Below are positions 22,669-34,935 of a stretch of DNA of 64,000 bases, in pieces. The DNA comes from Solen grandis (Eukaryota; Mollusca; Bivalvia; Adapedonta; Solenidae): contig CM037782.1 in assembly GCA_021229015.1 (NCBI GenBank), positions 45,387,040 to 45,451,039 on the forward strand. Reading direction: 5' to 3'. A program made the position numbers and the translations under genes. Each line of letters begins with the position of its first letter. Within the stretch, counting starts at the first letter, position 1. A model generated the notes under the pieces. It saw only the letters and a program-made list of their open reading frames with translations, was not told where the DNA came from and did not search any database.

Positions 22669-22971
22669 AGAATGCATAATGGCTGTAAATGATATTCTGA
22701 TTTTGACGGCATCAGGTATTCAATAATTAGTGTCAATGTAATCCACCCATCATTACCGTAAATTGTGATCATAGTTCATCAAGTGATTGTGGGAATTTTA
22801 TAGTGAATGCAAGCCTTTATAGACTTAGAGCAAAATAGCCTTTAACTGCTCGCATCTGCACTGAAGTCTTTCTAGCATTGAAGGACCCTGATTATAATTT
22901 AATTATGGACAGATTACCTTAACATGATAATCTTTCATAGTTATTATATGAAAAAGTTGTTTTTATTGCAG

Positions 22972-23058
22972 ATAACTCCTGCCTCAGCCTCTGGAAGCAA
23001 TGAGTTACCACCCATGCCAGAACCAGAGGGTAGCATCCTGAAAAATCATCTCAGACAG
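22972..23058 (+). CDS. MADD: MADD, exon upstream of the dDENN region
   Basis: An 87-bp exon with acceptor TTTATTGCAG and donor GTAAGG encodes 29 residues, including PPMPEPEGSILKNHLRQ. The segment aligns with the MPEPEGS..RNHL region of MADD (DENN/MADD, Rab3 GEP). MADD is a cytosolic exchange factor for Rab3 and Rab27 that acts in vesicle transport and also binds TNF receptor 1 through a C-terminal death domain. The exon is in phase 0 at both ends and joins the next without a break. Earlier exons (uDENN and cDENN) are not in this contig. Confidence 0.92.
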
Positions 23059-23556
23059 GTAAGGTCTGTCTGTCTGCCTGTTTGCAAGCTCCTATAGAAA
23101 TCTGCTGTATCAGTGTGTTATTTTTTCCCCACTTCTTTTAATTCAGAGCCATTCTCAAGAATTAGTTAAATTACAATAATGCCGGGAAAATTGCTTCATC
23201 CTTTTAGGATTTTAATTACAGTAAAAAATTGAGATTCATGAGTTTTCTCAAATAAACTTTTTACATTTCATTTGTTTTTGCTAATATAGTATCTAAAGGA
23301 CAAAAGTCTGTTGTTTTGATATGAAGTGATTTTTTTTTTTTTGGTCTTTTTTTTCTTAATTTTTATTTAAAAAAAAAAAAAATTAGGTGTGTACACTTTG
23401 ATATTTGATCATTATTATGTGACAACTGACCATAAGTGATACATGCTAATGGGTTATTGATTTTACTTGATGTTTACAGTGGTAGGATTTTATATGGTGT
23501 AATATGAAATATGCAAGTGGTGAAGTTAGAATTGAACATTTTTCCAACTCCTGCAG

Positions 23557-23727
23557 GCCCTGACTAGTATGAGCATGACCCCACAACCCATCAAGAACCT
23601 GGATGCACTTGCTCAAAACCCGGATATGTTCAAACGTAGGGAGAGCTTCAGTTCAAACACCGGCTTCAACCCTCTCATCTACGGCAATGATGTTGACTCT
23701 GTTGATGTTGCTACCAGGGTTGCTATG
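23557..23727 (+). CDS. MADD: MADD, exon 2 seen here (start of dDENN region)
   Basis: A 171-bp exon (57 codons) after acceptor CTCCTGCAG, ending at donor GTAACT. It encodes [19 protein letters not shown], a [19 protein letters not shown] segment and ends TRVAM. TRVAMVRFFNS continues across the next junction, as in MADD of other animals. Phase 0 at both ends. The intron before it is 498 bp; the one after is 8.0 kb and full of repeats. Confidence 0.93.
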
Positions 23728-24079
23728 GTAACTTAATTTGATTTATTGATTGAGGATGAATAAGATTTTTAGAATTAATGTTAAAAAAATTCTTATTTTC
23801 ATGTTTTAGTGTGTTTCAATTCAGGGTCGTATACTAACCTTTGTTTCAGACTCAATTTCCAGTAAGGTTTTACAGAGGCAGTATAAAAATTTCAAGGACG
23901 AAAAGTATTTATTAAGTACAGATAAAGTTAATATATATTATATGCAGTCTCTGTAAATAAACTTTTTAAAAAGGATTTTTTTTTTTTTTTTTTTTAATTT
24001 TTTAAAATGTAGAATTAATAGATTGTTGAATTTAGGTTTTTATGATAGGTTAGGCAATAGGATTATTTACCTCATTTAG

Positions 24080-24275
24080 GCTTATTTTGATGCATTGGCA
24101 AATACAGCAGACTGAGATCATATAGCTCTTTCGGACCATGCCTCCTTTAACAGCTGTCTTATCAGGGTCCCCTCATACAAGATTGAAGCTCAGATTATAC
24201 AGAGTCTGCACAGCAAAGAAAAATCCATTGTTTCATATACCATTTAAGGTTCCAGCAAATTAATATTCACTGTCT
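24080..24275 (-). mobile_element. MITE family 2 copy, diverged
   Basis: It contains 'ttttgatgcattggcaaata', 'cagcaaagaaaaatccattg' and 'aaattaatattca', the core of the family seen best at 44222-44431. The TTAACCC ends are not intact. Confidence 0.6.
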
Positions 24276-24281
24276 CCAGTG

Positions 24282-24600
24282 GCAGAGTGGTAGGGCATCT
24301 GCCTCGGGAGGTGGAGGTTGTTGGTTAAAAATATGGCCGCCACATACCAAAGTTTTAAGAGCTGGTATAGTTCCCTTGCTTGGCGCTCAGCATGTAAAGG
24401 TGGTTGAAGGACTGGTTGGCCTGGTGTCAGGATAATTTGACGGGGTATGTTATCATGTCACTTGCCTACAGTGTGATACCTGCAGTGTGCCTCATAATAC
24501 CTGCCTCAAGTAGACAGTCTCAAAATGACTGAAACACTCTCAATGGGACGTTAAGCCTCCCCCCCCCCAAAAAAAAAACAACAACAACAAAAAACAATAT
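24282..24600 (+). mobile_element. tRNA-derived SINE, second family
   Basis: The A-box-like TGGCAGAGTGGTAGG is followed by a decayed B-box region (gttgttggttaaaa). The body ends ACTCTCAATGGGACGTTAAG, then a C run, A run and CAA repeats. It differs from the 8501-type SINE. Confidence 0.75.
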
Positions 24601-24696
24601 TCATTAAGTTATAAATCTGTACATGAATATTCAAGAGGGAAAGACTTAGCTTGGAAAATCGTTTTGTTTTTGCTTCTTATAAAGAAGAAAGGCTGG

Positions 24697-24960
24697 GGAT
24701 AGGGTGTCTGGATAGCATAGTGGTAATGCGCTTCGCTTCTCACCATTGTGTCTTAGGTTTGATTCCTGGTCACTTACATGAGAGTGTACAGTAGTCGCTC
24801 ATCCAAACACATGGTTTATCTCTGGGCTCTCTGGTTTCCTCCCACAAAAATGACCACATACTCCGCCATCAGAGCCATCAAAAATGATTAATATAAGTTG
24901 TTACAACTTGTTTCATAATTGATGTAAAAATAAATAAAGTTTAAAGAAGAAAGTTTAAAG
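24697..24960 (+). mobile_element. tRNA-derived SINE, third family
   Basis: Head TGGATAGCATAGTGGTAATG (A box) and AGGTTTGATTCCTGG (B box), then a body with tggtttcctcccac and a tail 'taaaaataaataaagttt'. Confidence 0.75.
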
Positions 24961-25609
24961 AAGAAAGGCAAATGCATTGTTTTAGAAAGTGAAAGGGAGA
25001 AAAAATATTTGATATTTATTTATAAATTATTATTTAGTTGATATATAAATGATATTTATGTTATTATTTAGGAAGAAAGCCTGTCTCAGCAAGGCAATAC
25101 TTGGACTGCATAGTATGGCTACAAAGATATAGGACCTGTATTGCATGACTATTCTTAGTTGTTAATGAGGGTGTCTTCCAGAAGAAACAGATTGTCACAA
25201 TCAACTTTTCCTCTCTCCACATTCTGTGGAAGTGATCAGTGTTGCACAACAAATGACAAGAGTTAATGTCCTCTAGCCAGACAGAAGAAATTACTATTCT
25301 TCATGAAAAATTAGCCATAGCAAGAAATGTCTTGAGTCCAGATACATTCTGTCCAATTATTTACCACACATAAGCTGTCCCCAGTGACATGTAATGCAGA
25401 GAAGGAGTGAAATAGGCCCAAAATCAGAGGAGGTTTGTCTTAGAATGACATATAAAGTGTGGTTTCCTCTCTCATTCTTGCACTCAGGAACAATTGGTGT
25501 GTCTGGCAATTAAATTTTCCTTCCCTGAAACATGGGAAGCAAGAGGTTAACCTTTACTGACAAAAAGCTATTCTTAGTCGAACAGGGTGTAGAGTATCTC
25601 CTTTTTATT

Positions 25610-25902
25610 AGCTTGTCTGATTTTCAAAGAAGAAAAGTCGAGTTATTGTTATCACTCTGGTGCCATCGTCGGCATCATCTTTGGTATCATTGTTGTGAAA
25701 AACCTTAACCTTGGCATAACTTCTAAACTATTAAACTGTCTGTCATCAAACTTCACATGCTTGTTTACTATCACAAGGGAAACATTCTCATCAAAGACCA
25801 TAACTTTTAGGTCCATTTTGACCTAATTTATATCCCTTTCTAAAAAAATAATAAACCCAAAACAATAGACAAGCATTGGCATCCGCATGTGGTGCTCTTG
25901 TT
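25610..25902 (+). mobile_element. AGCTTGTCT-family palindrome-ended element
   Basis: It starts AGCTTGTCTGATTTTC after a T-rich stretch and ends with AGACAAGC, a short hairpin (GGCATCC..GTGG) and CTCTTGTT. The subterminal AGCTTGTCT/AGACAAGC inversion and the CTCTTGTT end parallel the AGCTCACC family. Confidence 0.65.
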
Positions 25903-27098
25903 CTATAAAAAAATAATAATGAATAACATGAATATTAAGCCTTATCTGCTTTATAGATGCTTGCAGGCTGGTTGGGCTTAGTAGAAGTTTGCATTATGTT
26001 TTTCACAACATAACAGTTTAATTATCTAGAACTTCATTAATTCATTCATTCATTGACCTTAAAAGAAAGTTTGCATACATGCTATTATTACATGCTGTTA
26101 CAGAAATTCTTCAATTTTTCATAATTGCAGAAAAACAAAATTCAAGATTTTTGAGTTGAGGAAAATCTTAATTCGAAATGTTTCGAAACATGGCTAGGAC
26201 ATGTTGGTCAATTATCTTTTTGCTTTGCATGGTAAAGGATTAAAAATATCTTGTCTCAGTTTATCAGATTATATATAGCGTAGAGATGTAATTCTTCAAA
26301 GACAATTAATGAAATTTGAAAATAAAAGGAATGATTAAAGAAAATTCATGAATCCTGATGTGATAGGGTCAAGAAAAAAAATTTAACATATTATTTTATG
26401 AAGGAATATTGCTCCAAATTACCATAGAAACATTTTTTGATTCAGTTATTAATCATTATTCCTTTTTCCAGGGTTGCATGATTAATGTTTTCAGATGTTC
26501 CAGACATTAAATTGATTTATCAGAAGAATTAGACTGGTTGAAAAGTTTATCCATATCATGAAGTCAGACCAGATAGAAGCTAAATATCGTCCGGAAGCTA
26601 CATTAGAGTCTCAATTCAAAATTTCTCTTATCATTTGGACGTTTCAGACAGCTTCAATTTAGCACATTTTGCTGGCACCTGCAGTCGTAGGGATTCTAAT
26701 GGATGAGGTTATCTGAAGAGGCCAGGGGGATTTGTTTATGAGATAAAATTTGGCAGTAAAATTTAATACCATCAATGCTTTCACTGACCTGTCAAAATTG
26801 AACTGAGATGAAGATTTCACATTTCTGTTTTTGCTATATTTGATTGGCATTATTTGACTGAGAGAGTATTCAAATGTCATCATGTTTTAGAAGACTCAAA
26901 AATAAAAATGTCAGTCTCACAGATTAGGACTTTATTGACAGCTATATCTGTGAAAAAAATAATTTAACATGGCCACATGATGGATAAGGTTATTGGGTTG
27001 TAATGTGCTGATATTCTCGGCTATTCTTCTCAGGCGAAGGTTGGCATCGTCGTAATGGTAAAGTTTTTTGTACCACCTCACTCTTTTTACTGAACCCC

Positions 27099-27330
27099 TT
27101 AACCCTTTCCCTCATATAGACTCATTTTGACGCACTCAGCAGGTACCACATAAAGCCTGATCTGCAGAAAACCACAATTAAACCTTACCAAATTTAATTA
27201 CAAAATCCTCATTTCCAGACCACTAAGGAGCAGCGAACAGCATAAAACCTGATCAGCCTGCGAGTTACTCGCAGGCTGATCTGGTTTTATGCTGTTCGCA
27301 TAGGTCTTTTCATGGTGTCCTCTATGAGGG
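27099..27330 (+). mobile_element. MITE family 1 with a long internal hairpin
   Basis: It starts TTAACCCTTTCCCTCATATA at a TTAA. The right terminus is lost at 27330 (CTATGAGGG then unrelated sequence). Inside, 27234-27298 forms a hairpin with arms of about 32 bp and one mismatch. Confidence 0.85.
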
Positions 27331-27678
27331 TATAAGTATATAGAGTACAAATTTGAATAATCTTCTTGGCCAAAAGTACTGGTTGGATTTCATAGTTATT
27401 TGGCGCAGATGTTCCATAGGTCACTCTCTTCCAAGGTTGTTCAAATTATTTTGATAAGTTGAAAAACATGGCTGCCAAGGGGCTAAGCCCATTTTCCTTA
27501 TATGTATATATAGTACATATATAGTACAAATTTGAAAATTCTTCTTGTCCTAAAGTACTCACACGATTTATGGCTGGCAGAGGGCAGAGCCCATTTTCCA
27601 CAGTATTTCTGTTTCTTTTCCTCCAACTAATACCTGGTTCTCAGGTGAGCGACCCAGGGCCATCATGGCCCTCTTGTT
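27331..27678 (+). mobile_element. AGCTCACC-family element, 5'-truncated
   Basis: The core resembles that of 51992-53334 (aaacatggctgccaaggggc, cttatatgtatata). It ends CTCAGGTGAGCGACC, AGGGCCATCATGGCCCT and CTTGTT. Confidence 0.8.
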
Positions 27679-27745
27679 TAACTGAACCCTTTGAGATATT
27701 GCTTTGAAACTTGGAATGCATATTTATTGCCATTGTTTAATTTTT

Positions 27746-29552
27746 AGCTCACCTGAGCACTTGTGCTAGGAAGAGCTTTTGTGATCGCCTTTTGTCCGTC
27801 ATGCGTCGTCCGTCGTCAACAATTGCTTGTGAACACTCTAGAGGCCACAGTTTTGGCCCAATCTTCATGAAACTTGGTCAGGATGTTTGTCTACATAATA
27901 TCTCGGATGAGTTCGAAATTGGGTCATGTGGGGTCAAAAACTAGGTCACTAGGTCAAATCTTAGAAAAACCTTGTGAACACTCTAGAGGCCACAAATTTG
28001 GCCCAATCTTCATGAAACTTATTCAGGATGTTTGTCTACATGATATCTCGGATGAGTTCGAAATTGGGTCATGTGGGGTCAAAAACTAGGTCACTAGGTC
28101 AAATCTTAGAAAAACCTTGTGAACACTCTAGGGCCACATTTGCCCAATCTTCATAAATTTCAGGATTTTGTCTACATGATATCTCGGATGAGTTGATATT
28201 GGGTCATGTGGGGTCAAAAACTAGGTCACCAGGTCAAATCTTAGATTTTGCTACATGATATCTGATGAGTTGAAATTGGGTCATGTGGGGTCAAAAACTA
28301 GGTCACTTGGTCAAATCTAGAAAAACCTTTTGAACACTCTACAGGCCATAGTTTTGGCCCAATCTTCATAAAATTTGGTCAGGATGTTTGTCTACATGAT
28401 ATCTCGGATGAGTTCGATATTGGGTCACATGGGGTCAAAAACTAGGTCACCAGGGAAATCTTAGAAAAACTTTGCGAACACTCTAGAGGCCACAGTTTTA
28501 GCCCAATCTTCATGAAAAATGGTCAGGGTGTTTGTCTATATGATATCTTGGATGAGTTCAAAAATGGGTAAGGTGGGGTCAAAAACTAGGTCACCAGGTC
28601 AAATCTTAGAAAAACCTTGTAAACACTCTAGAGGCCACAGTTTTGGCCCAATCTTCATGAAACTTGGTCCGGATGTTTGTCTACATGATATCTTGGATGA
28701 GTTTGAAATTGGGTCATGTGGGGTCAAAAACTAGGTCACTTGGTCAAATCTAGAAAAACCTTGTGAACACTCTACAGGCCATAGTTTTGGCCCAATCTTC
28801 ATAAAATTTGGTCAGGATGTTTGTCTACATGATATCTCGGATGAGTTCGATATTGGGTCACATGGGGTCAAAAACTAGGTCACCAGGGAAATCTTAGAAA
28901 AACCTTGCGAACACTCTAGAGGCCATAGTTTTGGCCCAATCTTCATTAAAAATTTGGTCAGGGTGTTTGTCTATATGATATCTTGGATGAGTTCAAATGG
29001 GTATGGGGTCAAAAACTAGGTCACCAGGTCAAATCTTAGAAAAACCTTGTGAACACTCTACAGGCCACAGTTTTGGCCTAATCTTCATAAATTTTGGTCA
29101 GGATGTTTGTCTACATGATATCTTGCATGAGTTTTAAATTGGGTCATGTGGGATCAAAAACTAGGTCACCAGGTCAAATCTTGAAAAACCTTGTGAACAC
29201 TCTAGAGGCCAGTTTTGGCCTAATCTTCATAAATTTTGGTCAGGATGTTTGTCTCATGATATTTGATGAGTTTAAATGGTCATGAGGTCAAAAACTAGGT
29301 CACCAGGTCAAATCTAAGAAAAACCTTGTGAACACTCTAGAGGCCTACATTTTTGTCCCAGTCTTCATTAAACTTAATATGAATGATGACTGCATGAATT
29401 CCCAGTTGAGTGCAAATTCAGGTAGGATCAATATGTAGGTCACTTAGTCAAATGTTAGAAAAACACTTTTAGATGCTAGATTTTTTGTCATTATGCCTAA
29501 CACAGCCATCTTACTCAGGTGAGCGACACAGGGCCATCTTGGCCCTCTTGTT
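27746..29552 (+). mobile_element. AGCTCACC-family element, complete, ~143-bp core repeats
   Basis: It starts after TTTTT with AGCTCACCTGAGCACTTGTG, then aagagcttttgtgatcgcc and a cgtcgtccgtcgtc stretch. About eleven to twelve core units follow, each with tgaacactctagaggcca, cccaatcttcatgaaac, aggatgtttgtctacatgat, gggtcatgtggggtcaaaa and aggtcaccaggtcaaatc. It ends CTCAGGTGAGCGACACAGGG, the GGGCCATCTTGGCCC hairpin and CTTGTT. Non-coding; the repeated short ORFs only reflect the unit. It lies in the 8-kb MADD intron. Confidence 0.9.
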
Positions 29553-31731
29553 TATAATAATGAGAGTCTTATTTTTCATTATACTGCAATATTCTTCTGT
29601 AGTATAAAGTAGTACAGACAGCTCTTGCTATACCCCAGCTTCTCATAGTGAATTCATTATTCATATGCCGTTATTGAACTATTCATTTTTAATGTAAAAA
29701 AAGATACTGTATTATGTTCTTCATTCTATTTACAACCTCATTATACCAATTTTAAAATTTAAAAAATTTTTTACCAATTCATAAAATAAATAACTTATGG
29801 AAAAAAAAAAAAAAAGAGAAAAAAAATTTGTTGTGGTCTCTTATAGAAAGGCATCCTTTTTTTTATGTTTTCTTATGTCTGAAATGAGAAACAAAATGTC
29901 TATTATTGTACTCTTGTTTGAATCATTCTATAGCAGGAAAGGTCTGTTTCACCTGTAAAACAAGTTAGTTCTAGATTTTGATGACCACCTATGACGTGCC
30001 ATGTTCTTTATTATCTTTATTAAAAAATAATTATCATATTCTAAGGTTAGATGAATGAGAGGTCATCTGTTCACTAACAATATCACAAACAAAACCATGT
30101 GTTCTAATGTGAAAACCAGGTCAACCATTGACTACCTATTATCCCAGTGTAGCTGTCGGGTAGTCTGGAAGTCTTTGAATACATTCTGTAAACACTGAAA
30201 AGGTCCATAGTTTTTACATAGGTCTATATCTATTTTGCTGTCAATGAGATTGGGTTTACAAGAGATAGTGGTCCTGTCATAATGTCCTAAAATCTTTTGA
30301 CAGTGCTAACTATGATTTTCATAAATGTGATATTGCTTTCTGTCTAGTTTACGTAAAAGAAATAAAGTTTCAAGGGAAATGCATAGTGTTGATTGCATTA
30401 AATAAGCAGATAGGATAGCAACCTGATGACAAAATGTTTGAGGCAGAACGTCAAGTTTCAGCTCATGAATTATTGATGTAGCATGCAGGCAGATATCCAA
30501 ACAAATGGAAACTATGATTTGTGTAGACAGCCAGTAATTGGTGCCTAGACTGTTGGAGAAACTTCCAAGCTGAAATCTGCAAGCAGTCTTTGTAAAATAG
30601 CAAGGAATAATACATTGCGTCAAGTTGTCTCTGATACCACTATGGTTTACTTATATTAACGCTTAATCACTTATGCCATAGCAGAAAGCTACTGATCTTC
30701 AAATGGTATATGAAACAAATTATTTTTCTTTGCCATGCAGGTGGTGTAGAATCTTGAGCTACAATATTGTTCGAACAAACAGGAGACCCAGATCAGTTTG
30801 ATCTGGATCTGCCATGTTTGCCGATGAGTCAAAAGAAGTCTGTATGAGGTCAAGTGTTTTGCAGTGAATGTTGACTAATTTACTTGCTGGTCGATTAAAC
30901 TTGACTGTAAATAGGTTCAGCTCACAGTGTGACACCAGATCAGACTCAATATATCTTTAAAACCTGATTAAGGTTGTTATTAAGTCCTATTGAGATTCCA
31001 TGATACTGGGGATAGTAAGACCAAACGTTAGATCTTAGCACTATGATGGAATGGTCTGCAGTATTAGAAGAAGAAGAATTGGTTGGTTTGCTTTGGAATT
31101 TCGTTGCTTTGAGAAGGGATTGAATCCAATAATGAGGAAGAATTATCGTTGTGGAAAAAATAAATGAAAGGCGATTAGGCATAAAGTTCTGGTCAATATC
31201 CTAGTCTGTGATTGAGCCAGTAGGAATAGGGCAGAAATAATTGAAATCTGTCAGCTAATAATGTTTGTGACTACTAGAGCATTGTTGCAATGCCTTTTGT
31301 TTGTTTTTTCTCTCAAAGAGAAAAAATGGTTTGGCAGTTCTGTTGGTTGCTCATGGTTGGATGGGGTAATTCTTTTGGCTGCCTGTTGGGTTATGGATTA
31401 AGCTTTTACTGATTGCCAGTCCGGTTATATATATCATCTGGCAATTCTGATGGTTGCTGGTTGGGTGTGTTACATATGACCTAGCAATTTCGTTTGTTGC
31501 TAGTTTGGTTATCTGGCAATTCTCTTTGTTGCCAGTTATGTATAATCTGGTAGTTCTAGTTGTTGCCATTTGGGTTATGTAATCTGGTAGTTCTGCTGGT
31601 TGTTAGTTGGATGGTATATTTTTTTGTCAGCAGATTTGAACCATTACTGCAGTCATTGTAAAGAATATTGCTTGCGTCATGCTCGTTGGTTTTACTCGTA
31701 AACTTTAGTCATATGTTCCTTTCTTTTGCAG
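29553..31731. other. MADD intron, last part
   Basis: A diverged MITE family 2 copy lies near 30660-30870. A low-complexity tggttgctggttgg-type run lies at about 31330-31610. No exon was seen. Confidence 0.45.
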
Positions 31732-31890
31732 GTCAGGTTTTTCAACTCGCCAAATACGCTGGGCAATTTTACTGAACACACACGCACCTTGAGACTGTAT
31801 CCAAGAGCTGTGGTTGCTTTCCAACTCTACAGTTTCCTCAAGTCTCGACCAGTGAAAACACACTTCACACATCGGCTGGCACGAACTCAG
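31732..31890 (+). CDS. MADD: MADD, exon 3 seen here (dDENN domain)
   Basis: A 159-bp exon (53 codons) between TTCTTTTGCAG and GTAGGT. It encodes [20 protein letters not shown], then [20 protein letters not shown] and ends LARTQ. The RTLRL.PR.VVAFQ..SFL.SRP pattern is diagnostic of the MADD dDENN region. Phase 0 at both ends. Confidence 0.95.
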
Positions 31891-32152
31891 GTAGGTATAG
31901 TGTTTAAGGGACAATTTCATGCATGGGTGACAAGATTTTGACAGATAACCATGCCATGCACATACAAATAAAAACACATGCAAACTCTGCAAGAAATAAA
32001 TGAATTCTTTGAAAATAGTCTGCATTCCTCTTTTACCAATCAAGTTGATCTAGATTAGTTTTTATTATATACCTGTTGAATAAAAAGATATATAATGGTA
32101 TGGTGCCGTCTGTCCATAGACATTCTGGGCATTTTATTAGGCAAGGTATTTT

Positions 32153-32450
32153 TATGCTCCCCAAAAGGAGGCATATAGTTGCCGCTTTGTCTGTCCATTC
32201 GTCATAATTTTGTCTGGAGCATAACTAAAAAAATATAAGATGTATCAACATAAATAATTCATGGTAGATAGATCTCAATGAGGTGAAGTGCAGTGTACAA
32301 GAACCATAACTCTGTTTTGCATAATTTAGGAGTTGTTGCCCTTTGTTATTTTTTATACTTAAATTTTGTCTGAGCTCATATAGTATAATACAGTACCCAG
32401 TGACAAAGTGACAAAGCCAGTTCGGGGAGCATCCACTGGTTATACCGTCA
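32153..32450 (+). mobile_element. ATGCTCCCC-family palindrome-ended element, short copy
   Basis: It starts TATGCTCCCCAAAAGGAGGC (hairpin). One core unit follows (gaagtgcagtgtacaagaac, cataactctg, ttgttgccctttgttat), and it ends near TTCGGGGAGCATCC, the inverted counterpart of the start. The core is shared with 41846-42716. Confidence 0.7.
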
Positions 32451-33523
32451 CTTGTTGATATGTAATCTAGTGAGACTTTGGTTCTTCTTTAAATTATTCT
32501 ATTTTTTAGACAAGACATGTCTCAGGCTTGGTCATCCCATATGTTATATTCTGTATCCATGAATAATCTGTTGCTAAGTCATCCCGCGCTGGTTTGAATG
32601 TAGGCAAGATCTTGTCACCAGCTCACCATTCTGAAGTCACCATGATTATACATAATGTGCAGTGTATAAAAGGAAGGGCTAGACATTTTTATGTAATTAT
32701 ACATTTTGTCTCGAGACTTACATAATATGTTAAAACAGTTGACAAGATTCCAGACACTAGACAGATGTCATATACAAGAAAATGAAGTGACATTTGTCAA
32801 GAAGAGTCTCAGAATCTTCACTCAGTGATCTTTGAAGTTCATAAATATCTACTGTGGAGACTTTATATAGAGATTCTATCAGATATTAAAGCTCTACAGA
32901 TGCTTGTTAAGATATCCAGTTCTACACGTGTACCTAGTTATGCCATGAAAATGTCATTTTACCACTCCTATTTCACTTTCTAGATTATAAATGGCATGAA
33001 CTTTTTATTTTAAGAATTTGTTTTAATCAGTTTGATGACCACAGGGGGGAAAAAGCAGAACATGAAAATAAAATTTGGAACCTGATTATTATATATGACC
33101 AAATATAGTTTCAGGTGTGTTTTTTTTCCAAATTCTCAAGAAAGATTATTTAGCAGAGCTTTTTAAATTGACATTTCATTTTAAGGTTTTGAACCACAGA
33201 ATAGATTAGGAAATTAGTTCCCTAATTTCCTTGAATAATAGATGAAGTGTATGGAATTGGCTTTCCATTATCACAGCAATGTCTGCATATGAAGTTGGGA
33301 AAGTTGATGTAATTCAATGTTCAGAGGAACATTCTTGGCGACATACTTTTTTTTTTATACTTTAATTCCTTTATCATTTAATATGTCTGGAAGGAAATGT
33401 GTTTTATCAAAAAGAAACAACTGTTTGGTAAATAGATTTAATATATGTTTAGGACCAGAGTTATGTATAGTAAAGTTAAAAAGGACAGATGCTGATTTTG
33501 TGTATATAATGTGGTCTCCCAAT

Positions 33524-33640
33524 TTTTTGTCACCTCTGCTTGCAGCACTTGTCCGTCGTCTGTCCGTCCGTCCGTTCATCTGTCCATCTTTCTGTCTGAC
33601 CGTCACACTTTTTCTGTCATGCTTCAGCAGGTGGGTGATA
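33524..33640 (+). repeat. TGTCACCTCTGC-family fragment with CCGT microsatellite
   Basis: It begins TTGTCACCTCTGCTTGCAGC, followed by gtccgtcgtctgtccgtccg and cgtcacactttttctgtc. A minus-strand relative lies at about 61488-61595. Fragmentary. Confidence 0.6.
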
Positions 33641-34699
33641 CACATGTTCCAGGGATCGAATACTCGTTTGCTCATAAAATATTGTAGCCCAGAATCTGCA
33701 AAGCCTGAAAGGCAAAAAAAATAAATATATATACACCATTTCATATACCATTTTTAGTTCAGTAAATAAATATTTATCAAGTTATAACTTTGGACATGAA
33801 TGTTTTGAGGAAAATTGTAAATGACCAGATGCATGCCTTTTTCTATTAATTAATCTACTTAATTCAAAATAAGTTAATCTCCTCCCTCAAATTTCTACAA
33901 AAAATCTCAAACAATTAAAACATGGCTCATGCTTACAGAAAGGAAACATGCCATCTACATCAGGTTTGGTACTCTTGACATTAATGTATCGGAAAATTTA
34001 TTAATTTTTACATGATTTGGTTATGTTTTCTTCTTAACTTCTCATAAAATGTTACATACACAATGACAATTTAAGAAAATGCGTCATTCAATTAATAAAT
34101 TGCAACTCATTGGTAATGTTTATTTTTCCCAATTTTAATTATTCAACGATTTTCGTTTCCCAAATTGAAAATTTAGGGGTTCCCCCCCCCCCCCAAAAAA
34201 AAAAAAATAGCCAGAAAAAGGCCTTTGATGTTACTACTATGTATGCAAAATTGAGCAACTAAATGAATACCTCACTTTTTGAGCATTTTGTCAGGTCTGT
34301 TTACCCACCATTAAAGCTATTGACTGTACAGGCTGCTGATCAATAGACCAGCATCACACACGGTTGTGGCCCAGTCTGTAGGGATGTGAACCATTGATTG
34401 TAAGGCTAAACTGGGAATTGTGAGCTTAATTCAGACCATTTGTGTTTCTGACCTGGATTTTGGTATGGAAGAGTCCAATACAAATTTGTCGCAGAATCCT
34501 GTCTCTGCAAGGAAACATTGAAATTACAAGTTGAGAGTAATTGGTAGGAGTGGGGTGGTTAGGTGTCATTTTATCTTGTTACATCCAGTTACATCAACAT
34601 GTGGATTTAAACAATTGACAGTACATACACTGGCATTACACTGAATAATGTAATATGACCTTGACCTTAACATTTTAAACTTTTCACTGAATGAATTGA

Positions 34700-34935
34700 G
34701 GTTTATAAGCAGAAGTATGAATCACCTCATGAATATTAATGCATAAACATATAGCTTGATGAATATTAATTACTGAATTTTAAATAGTATAATTATAAAA
34801 TACTGGGTTTTCTTTGCTGTGTAGAATCTGAGCTACAATGTTGTATGAGTTAACAGAGGAGACACAGGTTAGACAGCTCCCTCCCTCTACTCTGTTTGAC
34901 AATGCGCTTAACAAGTCTATATTTGGTAAAGAGTT
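34700..34935 (+). mobile_element. MITE family 2 copy, diverged
   Basis: It contains 'cacctcatgaatattaatg', 'agaatctgagctacaatgtt' and 'acagaggagacacaggt', matching the reverse complement of 44222-44431. The ends are eroded. Confidence 0.6.

Larger units (their letters stand above)
23728..27098. other. MADD intron, first part
   Basis: It holds two SINEs (24282-24600, 24697-24960), a diverged MITE family 2 copy (about 24080-24270) and a palindrome-ended element (25610-25902). The rest is AT-rich DNA without further features. Confidence 0.6.

Noticed and set aside
27874..29285. Plus-strand ORFs with repeated VCLHDI..EFEIGSCGVKN segments
   Set aside because: They read through the 143-bp core repeat and are broken at every diverged unit. 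No protein family.
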